Below the pieces are notes generated by a model. The model searched no databases, was not told the DNA's origin, and saw nothing but the letters and a program-made list of their open reading frames with translations. The position numbers were made by a program, and so were the translations under genes. This document shows positions 25,654 to 33,273 of a stretch of 47,285 bases of DNA, in pieces; position 1 is the stretch's first letter; every line of letters starts with the position of its first letter. This DNA is from JBPOIC01 sp052034865 (GTDB lineage: Bacteria > UBA10199 > JADFYH01): the NCBI GenBank assembly GCA_052034865.1, contig JBPOIC010000041.1, positions 1-47,285 of the forward strand, read 5' to 3'.

Positions 25654-26331
25654 TCGAGCGCAAGGTTTGTAAGTGCCAAAAGCTTGGGAGGATTTATCAA
25701 AAAAGGGCAGAAGGGCTGTCCTGTCATTTTCTGGAACTGGTCCGAGAAAAAAGATAAAGAAACCGGAGAAATCGAGAAGTCGGCCTTTGCCCGCTACTAC
25801 ACCGTGTTTAACTTCGATCAAACCGAGGGCATTGAGCTGGATGTTTCTCAGTATCTAAAAACCAACTCCAATCCTGAAAAACTGGAAAGCTGCGAACAGA
25901 TTGTGGCGGGGTATGTGAATAAGCCTGAGATCGTTTTCAGAAGTGCGGCCTCGTATCATCCGGCGGAGGATAAGATTCAAATGCCACGACTGGAATCGTT
26001 TCGCTCCAGTGAGGATTATTATTCCGCCTTGTTTCACGAAATGGTCCACTCGACCGGGCATGTGCAGAGACTCAAGCGCTCCACGTTGTCCACCACTCCC
26101 CACTTTGGCGACGAGATTTATTCCAAGGAAGAACTGGTGGCCGAGATCGGGGCTTCGTTTCTTTGCGGCGAGGCGGGAGTTCTCAATCAGACACTGACAA
26201 ATTCTGCCGCTTATATTCAGGGGTGGCTGAAGGCTTTAAAGAGTGACAAGCGATTGACTCTTCAGGCCTCCGCTCAGGCTCAAAGGGCGTTCGATTATAT
26301 TTTGGGGAGAAGTGGAGATGAAAGTGATTGA
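25654..26331 (+). pseudogene. 5'-truncated ArdC-like antirestriction protein gene
   Basis: The surviving part matches the C-terminal half of ArdC: SAKSLGGFIKKGQKG, VIFWNW, SYHPAEDKIQMP, and the zinc-metalloprotease motif FHEMVHSTGH followed by ELVAEIGASFLCGEAG. Homology begins just after an in-frame TAA at 25651-25653, and the N-terminal ssDNA-binding domain (about 90 residues in ArdC) is missing. Translation could still start at TTG 25684 (215 residues), but no ribosome-binding site is seen. ArdC proteins protect incoming DNA from restriction during conjugation. The truncation point lies next to the end of the denitrification cluster, so it probably marks a rearrangement junction. Confidence 0.8.
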
Positions 26332-26463
26332 AGAAATAAACGATATTTTAAAAACACATTGAAATTATTTTACGTGTATTGCGATACGGTCTGTATATAA
26401 AGAATAAGAAAAAAACAGAATATTTCCGAACGAGTGAAGTTAATGCTCAAAAAGGATTAAGTT

Positions 26464-27294
26464 ATGCGAAAGCAAAAAATTAGTACTCACGCTCTTTTTC
26501 AAGACACGAAGATAGAGAAAATAAAAAAGGAAAAACAGCTCGATATTTTCAAAAAAGCAGAAGAACTAATTAAATTTGTGGAAAATTTTCTAGACGATCT
26601 TCCTCCGATTTTTTTTAAAAAAAGTGGCAGTACGCTCTTAATTTGTAACTTTGGTTTATTTACAAAAGTGGTAAGGACTTTTAAAGCGATTAAAATTCTC
26701 TGTGATAATGAGCTTAGCGACGAAGCTCATTGTTTGCTTAGAGTATTGGTGGAAGCGGTCGTTACCTTACAAAACTTAAATAAAGAAGATTCAGAAGAAC
26801 GGGCGTGCAAATATTTAGCTTATTACAACATTTGTTTAGATAAAATTTTGAATGCCCATAAAAATAATAAAGCATTGTCCGCTGTAGATCCAAATCTGGA
26901 AAAGCTGATTCAGTCGAGGACTGAGGAGCTAAGAGCAGAGTATGGTTCCGACTCCTATGAACAAATGCGAGGGAAAGTATGGAAAGGAATCTTCAAAGGT
27001 AATATTGAAGAAGCCTTCAGACAGGTTGGTCAGTCAGTTACATATGATACGGTTTATAGAGCAGCGTCGTTAAATATCCATGGCGACGATATTCTTAACT
27101 ATATTGAGCGAACACCTGAGGGATCTTTTCTATTGTTAGAGAGCAATAATAAAGGGGCAGATGTTTATTTGGCGATTGCAGGATCGTTCATGCTTGCAGC
27201 TATGGAGTTAATGGGGAAAACTTTCAAATTGCAGACAAAGAAAGAGATAAAAAAGAGAAAGAAATTCTTCTCAGATTTTATTAAGGCGATCTAG
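26464..27294 (+). CDS. DUF5677-like protein, AT-rich
   Basis: A 276-residue soluble helical protein. The segments CLLRVLVEAVVTLQNL and TVYRAASLNIHGDD resemble the DUF5677/HEPN-like family found in islands and defence-associated loci; the identification is by pattern and moderate. Base composition is clearly more AT-rich than neighbours, which suggests a separate acquisition. It stands alone between truncated ardC and the convergent virB operon, with an AT-rich promoter region (26340-26460). A role in phage defence or stress is possible but unproven. Confidence 0.65.
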   Translation: MRKQKISTHALFQDTKIEKIKKEKQLDIFKKAEELIKFVENFLDDLPPIFFKKSGSTLLICNFGLFTKVVRTFKAIKILCDNELSDEAHCLLRVLVEAVVTLQNLNKEDSEERACKYLAYYNICLDKILNAHKNNKALSAVDPNLEKLIQSRTEELRAEYGSDSYEQMRGKVWKGIFKGNIEEAFRQVGQSVTYDTVYRAASLNIHGDDILNYIERTPEGSFLLLESNNKGADVYLAIAGSFMLAAMELMGKTFKLQTKKEIKKRKKFFSDFIKAI

Positions 27295-27331
27295 AAATTT
27301 TAATATGTTTTCTTCGGTAAAAAAGAGAGTT

Positions 27332-27973
27332 TTAAAAACACCCAACAATCACCTCCGTCGCTGCTCCATAAACTAAAAGAGTATTTGGCTGTTTTTGATG
27401 CAGAAGCTTGTTGAGTCCAATTATTTTACCCTTTCCCGATAGGACTTTATTCAAAGCCGTAACCGTATTTACCTGCCATCTTTTCGCAAAAACCGGATTA
27501 TTTGAATGATAACGCGCCCACCCTCGCTCCTTCAGCACCTGAGCAACTCTCACCAAAGCCATATCCGGACTAAGCACCTCCTCCAAACTCCACCCCTTCG
27601 GCTTGATATGCGCCTCGTTGTTAATCTGGCCGATCCCCACATCTACCCGGTAGCTTTTCGTATCGATCAAACTTTGTGCAAAAGCCTTAGCCTCTTCGAT
27701 CGAAGAGAAGAATTTCGACTTCGCGGTCTCGGGTTTTTTCGGCACGTTCCACGCGACGGTCAAATAACGGCATCCCGATTCATGGGCGATGATGGAGAGG
27801 AGTTCGTTTTCGTTTACGCTTTCAGCTTTGGCTGTCTGCGCCACCTTTTGTCGCAGCTCTGGATCGTGGCAATTCGCTTGAGCCTTAAAAGAGAGGGCGC
27901 TGCAAACCATGAGAAGAAAAAAAAAGAAGAAGCGAATCTTACGTTCCTTCCCGATAATGAATCTCCGAGACAT
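27332..27973 (-). CDS. virB1: VirB1-like lytic transglycosylase
   Basis: A 213-residue protein from ATG 27973 (MSRRFIIGKERK), with GAAAGGAC upstream. A signal peptide (FFFFFLLMVCSALSFKAQA) precedes a lysozyme-like SLT domain with catalytic Glu in IIAHESGCR and the GVGIGQIN motif. It locally opens peptidoglycan for assembly of the secretion channel. The gene overlaps the end of virB11 and is the last gene of the leftward operon, whereas virB1 is first in the Agrobacterium operon. Confidence 0.88.
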   Translation of the reverse strand: MSRRFIIGKERKIRFFFFFLLMVCSALSFKAQANCHDPELRQKVAQTAKAESVNENELLSIIAHESGCRYLTVAWNVPKKPETAKSKFFSSIEEAKAFAQSLIDTKSYRVDVGIGQINNEAHIKPKGWSLEEVLSPDMALVRVAQVLKERGWARYHSNNPVFAKRWQVNTVTALNKVLSGKGKIIGLNKLLHQKQPNTLLVYGAATEVIVGCF

Positions 27974-28919
27974 AGCGGTGTCCTTTCTCTCCACGCTTCA
28001 GTTGCACGACGATGGGAATGATGGCGCGGATGTATTCCAAAATCTGGGGCCGCTCCATGTTAAGATCGGCCTGCATCACCATGAGGGTGAGCTGCTCAAA
28101 GGCCAAGGCTGGACTGTCCGCATGGATCGTGGTGATCGATCCCGGATGACCGGAGTTGATGGCACGCAAATACGAAAAAGCCTCGATCCCTCGAAGCTCT
28201 CCTAAAATGATTCGATCCGGCCTTAAGCGCAGACAGGCTTCCAGAAGTCCTTGCGGCGTGACCTTCGCGAGTCCCTGGCCTCCACGCGATGAAAGCAGGT
28301 GTACATGGTTGGGATGGGAAAGCTTCACCTCCCTTGCATCCTCAATCGTTAAGATCCGCTCGGTTTGGGGAATGCTTTTTACGCACGCGTTTAAGAAGGT
28401 GGTTTTGCCGGTCGAGGTGCCGGCGGAGATGAGGATGTTTTTTTTGGCAAGTAATGCGGATTCGATAAATTCCCGGTAGCGGTTTTGTTTAAGAAGAGAG
28501 GACATTTCTTGCTCTTCCTCCTTTTGTTTTTCTTTTCCCTGGGCCACCGAGCGAAACGCCCCCAGCCGCTCATAGTCATCTAAACTCATCTCCAGCAGCG
28601 CCTGCTTTCGAATGGAGATCGCGACAAGTCCTGCCTCAACGGCGGGTGGGAGCACGATCTGGACCCGATACCCGCCGGGCAGGGTTGCAGAAAGAAGCGG
28701 CGTCTCTTCGCTAATGTTCTGCTCGGAATACTTCGCCACGAGATTGGCCAAGGTGCGAAGGTGAGAAAAATTCAGCTCTGGAATTGGGTGGCATTCCATC
28801 TCGCCCTTCTTTTCAATCCAGGCCTCAAGCGGGCGATTGATAGAGATCTCGGAAATGCCCTCTTCATTTAAAAAAGGCAGAAGAGGTCTTAAGTAGGTCT
28901 GAATGGCAATGTCGCTCAT
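27939..28919 (-). CDS. virB11: VirB11 hexameric secretion ATPase
   Basis: A 326-residue protein with Walker A GTSTGKTT (about 166-173), the Asp-box ILTIEDAREV, Walker B RIILGELRG, and His box SGHPGSITTIHADS. This matches the VirB11/PulE family. It is a cytoplasmic traffic ATPase that switches the channel between pilus assembly and DNA transfer. The start overlaps the virB10 stop (ATGA), so the two are translationally coupled. Confidence 0.95.
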   Translation of the reverse strand: MSDIAIQTYLRPLLPFLNEEGISEISINRPLEAWIEKKGEMECHPIPELNFSHLRTLANLVAKYSEQNISEETPLLSATLPGGYRVQIVLPPAVEAGLVAISIRKQALLEMSLDDYERLGAFRSVAQGKEKQKEEEQEMSSLLKQNRYREFIESALLAKKNILISAGTSTGKTTFLNACVKSIPQTERILTIEDAREVKLSHPNHVHLLSSRGGQGLAKVTPQGLLEACLRLRPDRIILGELRGIEAFSYLRAINSGHPGSITTIHADSPALAFEQLTLMVMQADLNMERPQILEYIRAIIPIVVQLKRGEKGHRYVSEIHYREGT

Positions 28920-30040
28920 GGGATCATCACAAGATTTTTGTGAGTGTTTAGGGCCTCGGAAAAATCTAAATCCTTGGCGATAAGAACTTTAATCAGCGTG
29001 CCTTGGGCGATCTTGATCGTGGGCGGGATGTTGAGTGATCCCTGAAGGACTTGAGAGGCGCTGTTTTGAAAGGCCTGGGCGGCCTGCTCCCGGTAGGTGG
29101 CAATCGAGTTGTTCTGATCGGTGGGACTCACTCCTAAAGTCGAGGCGCCGGCGCCGATGATGCTGAGCAATAAAGAGTTACCAAAGATTTTAAAAAAATG
29201 ATGATTCACCTTTCCGCTCATGCCGGCACGTCCCAACGGATCGGTGCTGCCTGAGCTTAGGGCGACTTCGATCCCGTCCGGTCGGATCAACCGGCTCCAG
29301 ATCACAAACAGACGGGACTGGCCTTGGCTCAGCTCGGAGTTGTACTGGCCGATCAGTCTCGATCCTTTCGGAATTAAGATCTGAGCGCCCGATTCGGCAA
29401 ACACATCGCGGCTCACGATCGCTCGAATCATTCCCGGCAGATCGGACTGAATCGCGGTCTCTAACACCCCGTCGATTAATTTTCCTTGCAGGATGATTTG
29501 ATCGAGTGAGCCCAAAGCTGCGGCCTTCACCTTGGGAGTTGCGCTGGCCTCAATTCCTTCTTGAAAGCGGGCATTGGAATTTTGAGGGGAAGAGTTTTGC
29601 GCAGTGTCTTGGAAACCTTCCGTGCTGGAGGAGGCATTGGAACCCTGTCCTGATCCATTTCCGCCATAGACCAAAATGGAGGATTTGAGCCGGGCCTGTT
29701 TTAGGGCCTCTTCCTGTTTGGCCTTCTCTTTATCTTCCGCGGAGGATTCATCCTCTGAATGAAAAGGAAGCACAGGCGCCGATTCGGGCACGATCACCTG
29801 TTTTTTGAACGCCGGTTCGAACTCCACAACTTCTTTCTGAATCCCGTCTTTTGGCTTTTGTTTTTCAGAAAAGAAAAAGAAAAGTAGCGCCACTGTGATG
29901 CCCATCAAGATGAGTCCAAACAGTCCAAAGTTTTTCTTCGGAGTGGAAGTATTTTGAAGAGCGGAATCCCGGTTTAAAGAAGGGCTCGATTCTTTTTCCG
30001 ACTCATCTTTTTTAAAAGTGCTTTCTTCGAAATCAGTCAC
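28916..30040 (-). CDS. virB10: VirB10 channel protein
   Basis: A 374-residue protein starting at GTG 30040, chosen because GGAGGTGG lies just upstream; an upstream in-frame ATG at 30094 would run far into virB9. A single membrane helix (FGLFGLILMGITVALLFFFF) is followed by a Pro/Glu-rich periplasmic region and the conserved C-terminal beta barrel (GTVIPATLE-type segment: ILQGKLIDGVLETAIQSDLP, ILIPKGSRLIGQYNSEL, GTLIKVLIAKDL). It spans both membranes and forms the outer part of the core complex with VirB9. It overlaps virB9 by eight bases. Confidence 0.93.
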   Translation of the reverse strand: MTDFEESTFKKDESEKESSPSLNRDSALQNTSTPKKNFGLFGLILMGITVALLFFFFSEKQKPKDGIQKEVVEFEPAFKKQVIVPESAPVLPFHSEDESSAEDKEKAKQEEALKQARLKSSILVYGGNGSGQGSNASSSTEGFQDTAQNSSPQNSNARFQEGIEASATPKVKAAALGSLDQIILQGKLIDGVLETAIQSDLPGMIRAIVSRDVFAESGAQILIPKGSRLIGQYNSELSQGQSRLFVIWSRLIRPDGIEVALSSGSTDPLGRAGMSGKVNHHFFKIFGNSLLLSIIGAGASTLGVSPTDQNNSIATYREQAAQAFQNSASQVLQGSLNIPPTIKIAQGTLIKVLIAKDLDFSEALNTHKNLVMIP

Positions 30041-30821
30041 GGCCCACCTCCATTTTTGAAATTTGTGGAGCTTGAGAAGTGTCGGAATGAGCAAAACGTT
30101 TGTTGATCAGTCTTCCGACCTTCTTGCCTCGACGAAGTAAAAACTCCTCACCGATCCGTTCGATGACGACGTAGACCCCTTCGATGCGGTAATTGACGAC
30201 TGACTCCTCACGCTTCTCATCCACTAAAAAAATGGCGGGCAGATCCGAGACGTTTTTAAACTGAAGGTAGGTAAACTCACCGTTGTCGAAGGCGCGAATG
30301 AGACCGCTCTTTTTATCCCCTTTGAGCTGATAGTCGAAGTTGTAGCTTATGAGGGGCTTGGCCTCGAAGAATTTGTCGGAGGTCGAGGGAGTGGTTGGGT
30401 ATTCGAATCGGACCAGATACGTCATCTCGGCCTTATCCGGGACTGACAACGTCGTGAGATGAAAATAGTAAGTCCGTTTGTTGGTGACGACGGTGAGATT
30501 GGTTTTGGGTTTTGTCTCTACCGGTTTTAAGAAGAGTTTATTTTTAACCGGCACCACCTGCCACGCAATCGAGTCTCCGATGGAGGCCACCTGAATCGTT
30601 TCCGATTCTGCAAACTCCAAAGTCGTCTGAAACCCGTAGGTCGCCTTGATCTCGTAGACTTCGTTCGGATTAAAGATGACGTGTCGAATCCGGCCGTCCG
30701 AGCCGAAGGCTTTAGGAACCTGTTCGGCGAAGCCTGTGGCCATGAAACCAAAGGAAGAAACAAAAAGGAAAACCGAAAAACTGATATTTCTGAATCTGCA
30801 CTTGTGATGAGTGTTTGTCAT
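30033..30821 (-). CDS. virB9: VirB9 (CagX/TrbG family) core-complex protein
   Basis: A 262-residue protein with an N-terminal signal peptide (ISFSVFLFVSSFGFMATGFA) and the family pattern IRHVIFNPNEVYEIKATYGFQTTLEF, VKNKLFLKPVETKPKTNLTV and FDNGEFTYLQFKN. It forms the periplasmic ring together with VirB10. There is no lipobox, so it does not replace the missing VirB7. The start overlaps the virB8 stop (ATGA). Confidence 0.93.
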   Translation of the reverse strand: MTNTHHKCRFRNISFSVFLFVSSFGFMATGFAEQVPKAFGSDGRIRHVIFNPNEVYEIKATYGFQTTLEFAESETIQVASIGDSIAWQVVPVKNKLFLKPVETKPKTNLTVVTNKRTYYFHLTTLSVPDKAEMTYLVRFEYPTTPSTSDKFFEAKPLISYNFDYQLKGDKKSGLIRAFDNGEFTYLQFKNVSDLPAIFLVDEKREESVVNYRIEGVYVVIERIGEEFLLRRGKKVGRLINKRFAHSDTSQAPQISKMEVGRD

Positions 30822-31507
30822 GGGACGATCTCCTGATCGACCCGATACGAGAGGACCTGAAAGCCCAAGGGGTTATTTAAGCGATCGCTCTCATCCATCG
30901 GGGCGTTGACGTATCTGAAGGTTAAGATGGCCACCCAGTATTCGGGCTTGGTTTGGTTGTGGGTGGATTCGGTGGATACAAAACGGATCTGGGCGGTCTT
31001 TTTTTTCTGATCCAGAAACGAGACAGAACTGATCTTTACAGTGCGGGTCGTCGTGGTTTTGTAGCGCTCGACGGGGCTTTGAGGGTTGCCGTTGGTAACC
31101 TGCGCATCAAACTTTTGCGCCTCGCTTGAGGCCGACATAAGGCGGACCAGATCGTAGTTTTGATTGATATCCTGAGGATCGTAGGTCTCGCGGGCCAGGA
31201 TGTATTTGACGATAAAGGATTTGGTGAGCGCTTCCTCTTCAGTGAGGCTTTTTTCTTGCCCATCCCTTAAAGGTTTTAAGACCGTCGTCATTCCGGATTT
31301 TTGATCCACCTGGATAACGTAGGGCTCGACGGTTTTAAAGGGGGTGAGAAAGATCAACGCGAGCACTTCCAATGAGGCCAACGTGAGAGCGATCAAGGCG
31401 ATCAGGCACCAGCGGTTACGGCTGATCATCATTGAGCCAAAGTGATCCTGATACCATTCAGACACTTGTGGATCGCCTTTGAAGGTATTTCGGGAGGATA
31501 GACTCAT
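30818..31507 (-). CDS. virB8: VirB8 inner-membrane assembly factor
   Basis: A 229-residue protein. A short cytoplasmic N-terminus and one membrane helix (RWCLIALIALTLASLEVLALIF) precede an NTF2-like periplasmic domain (VEPYVIQVDQKSGMTTVLKP, FIVKYILARETYDPQDI, WVAILTFRYVNAP). VirB8 nucleates assembly of the channel. The gene overlaps the virB6 stop by four bases. Confidence 0.92.
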   Translation of the reverse strand: MSLSSRNTFKGDPQVSEWYQDHFGSMMISRNRWCLIALIALTLASLEVLALIFLTPFKTVEPYVIQVDQKSGMTTVLKPLRDGQEKSLTEEEALTKSFIVKYILARETYDPQDINQNYDLVRLMSASSEAQKFDAQVTNGNPQSPVERYKTTTTRTVKISSVSFLDQKKKTAQIRFVSTESTHNQTKPEYWVAILTFRYVNAPMDESDRLNNPLGFQVLSYRVDQEIVP

Positions 31508-32547
31508 GCTGTTTTCTCCTCTCTGGAAACTAACGTGGAGCTGCTTACATGGGGCGCTTCTCTTTCGATGAATGAGACCTTCGAGGTGCTGTAAGTAGGA
31601 TTTGAAGGCACCACGAAAGAGGAAGAAGCACTGCCCTGTGAGCTTTGACCTAAGGCCTTGCCTGAAGACGATCTTCCCGAAAGCTGCTTCATTCCAAGTC
31701 TGGCCAACGAACTCCCAGGCTGTGTCATGTAACGACTGAGTGCTCCCATCGTGGACAAGGCCACCCCTCCTCCAAGGGCAGCCGCGATCCGAAGGACTTG
31801 AGAGAAGAGCATCGTGGAGATTGCTCCCATCAAGAGATACGGGATGATCGTCGCCATCGTGAGATTCTCGCCGGATTGCTGGATCGAGCTCACCGGCTCC
31901 TTCATAAGCTGAAGTGTGAGGGCTAGCAGGGCGAAGGTGATGATCGGAATCATCGCGTAGTTGATGAGATAATTGATCCAGCCTTGAAACAGGCCCTGCG
32001 TGCCCTTCCAGAGGGCCAAGGCCATAAAGATCGGAGCGAGCGAGAGCAAAATTGCGAGTCCCATCTTGGATAAGATCAGTAAAAATAAAGCCACGCCCGT
32101 CATCAGCACAGTCCCCAACAAAACGAGCAGCGCCAAAAACATCTGGGCGATATCCAGTGTCCCCGCCTTTTGGTTGATCTGACGCGCGGCTTCTACTCCT
32201 GTGGTAAACACCTCTTCCAATTGCTCCGTGGGCTTGGAGCCTCCGATCAAGGCCTGCGTAATTTTCTCAGGCCCCGAGGTAAACCCGTTGTAGAAAAACG
32301 TTGTGAAGCTGCCCCAGTTCGTCGCGAGCTGAAAGATGATGAGCGCTTTGAGCACGTGTCGAATGATCTCCTTCATCGACAGCGCAACCATCCCCTGAAG
32401 CACCGCCAACCCGAAGACCGCAAAGTAGGCGACCAACATGAGATGGATCTCGGTGTGATGAGCGCCGACAATCGATTGATAGGCATGGGCGGTGTATCCC
32501 AGTGTGATTTGATCGACCTTTTGTAAAATTTCGGTGGGGAGTGCCAT
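31504..32547 (-). CDS. virB6: VirB6 polytopic membrane protein (TrbL family)
   Basis: A 347-residue protein with about six membrane helices (AYFAVFGLAVLQGMVAL, FLALLVLLGTVLMTGVALFL, AILLSLAPIFMALALWKG, ALLALTLQL and others) and a Ser-rich soluble C-terminal tail. VirB6 lines the inner-membrane part of the DNA path. It follows virB5 by 18 bases. No separate virB7-like lipoprotein gene fits in this gap or in the next overlaps. Confidence 0.9.
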   Translation of the reverse strand: MALPTEILQKVDQITLGYTAHAYQSIVGAHHTEIHLMLVAYFAVFGLAVLQGMVALSMKEIIRHVLKALIIFQLATNWGSFTTFFYNGFTSGPEKITQALIGGSKPTEQLEEVFTTGVEAARQINQKAGTLDIAQMFLALLVLLGTVLMTGVALFLLILSKMGLAILLSLAPIFMALALWKGTQGLFQGWINYLINYAMIPIITFALLALTLQLMKEPVSSIQQSGENLTMATIIPYLLMGAISTMLFSQVLRIAAALGGGVALSTMGALSRYMTQPGSSLARLGMKQLSGRSSSGKALGQSSQGSASSSFVVPSNPTYSTSKVSFIEREAPHVSSSTLVSREEKTA

Positions 32548-32565
32548 GGGGTTTTGGTGAACAAG

Positions 32566-33273
32566 TTATTTTTTCAGAGGCTCGCCGAAAAACTCGGCGT
32601 GATTCGCTTGAGCCTGGTTTTGATTGTTTTGCAAAACCGTCTGCAGTGAGAGCTGGAGGGAGTTTAAGCGCGCCATCTCGATACTTAAAAAACCGTTCTC
32701 CGCCGCGATTCGGCTGTTGAGATCTGTCGCCTCTTTGACGTTGTCGGTGTGATCGATTTTTTTGGTGAGCGTCTCGATGCTTTTGAGCCGGTTTGTTATC
32801 TGGTTATAAATCGCCTCGGTCGCAGCGAATGCGGCGCGGGTCCGGTCGGAGGAGAGCTTGTAGCCCGTTATGTTTCGATCATGGGGATTTAAAGAGAACA
32901 GATCGTCTTTGATATCGGGGATCAGTTTTTTAAAATAGTTTTGGCGCTCACTAAAGATGCCGGGCAAAACGCCGGAGTTTTGCAGGGCGACGACCTCCTG
33001 CCAGGTGGCAGGCATTGTCTTGCGGCCCAGCTCTGCCAACGGGCCGTTCTCTAAAGTCCCCATCCCGTAGGATCCGGTCAGCGCGTTCTTGGTGGCAACC
33101 AGCTCGTCGTATTGTTTCTTGAGCATGTCGTAGTGCTTCTTAAGCTCGGAGAGCTGTTTTAGCGTCTGGGCCAAAACAGAGGAATCAATCACCGGCCAGG
33201 CCGCGTGGATCTTGGGAGAAGCAGTAAGAGCCAAACCGATCATGACGCATGATTTTAAAATATTTTTTTTCAC
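32566..33273 (-). CDS. virB5: VirB5-like minor pilus protein
   Basis: A 235-residue protein starting at GTG 33273, with GGAG upstream, overlapping the virB4 stop (GTGA). A signal peptide (KKNILKSCVMIGLALTASPKIHA) is followed by an all-helical, coiled-coil-rich domain (LSELKKHYDMLKKQYDELVA, RLKSIETLTKKIDHTDNVKE). The position between virB4 and virB6, export signal and helical composition match VirB5, which sits at the pilus tip. Confidence 0.85.
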   Translation of the reverse strand: MKKNILKSCVMIGLALTASPKIHAAWPVIDSSVLAQTLKQLSELKKHYDMLKKQYDELVATKNALTGSYGMGTLENGPLAELGRKTMPATWQEVVALQNSGVLPGIFSERQNYFKKLIPDIKDDLFSLNPHDRNITGYKLSSDRTRAAFAATEAIYNQITNRLKSIETLTKKIDHTDNVKEATDLNSRIAAENGFLSIEMARLNSLQLSLQTVLQNNQNQAQANHAEFFGEPLKK

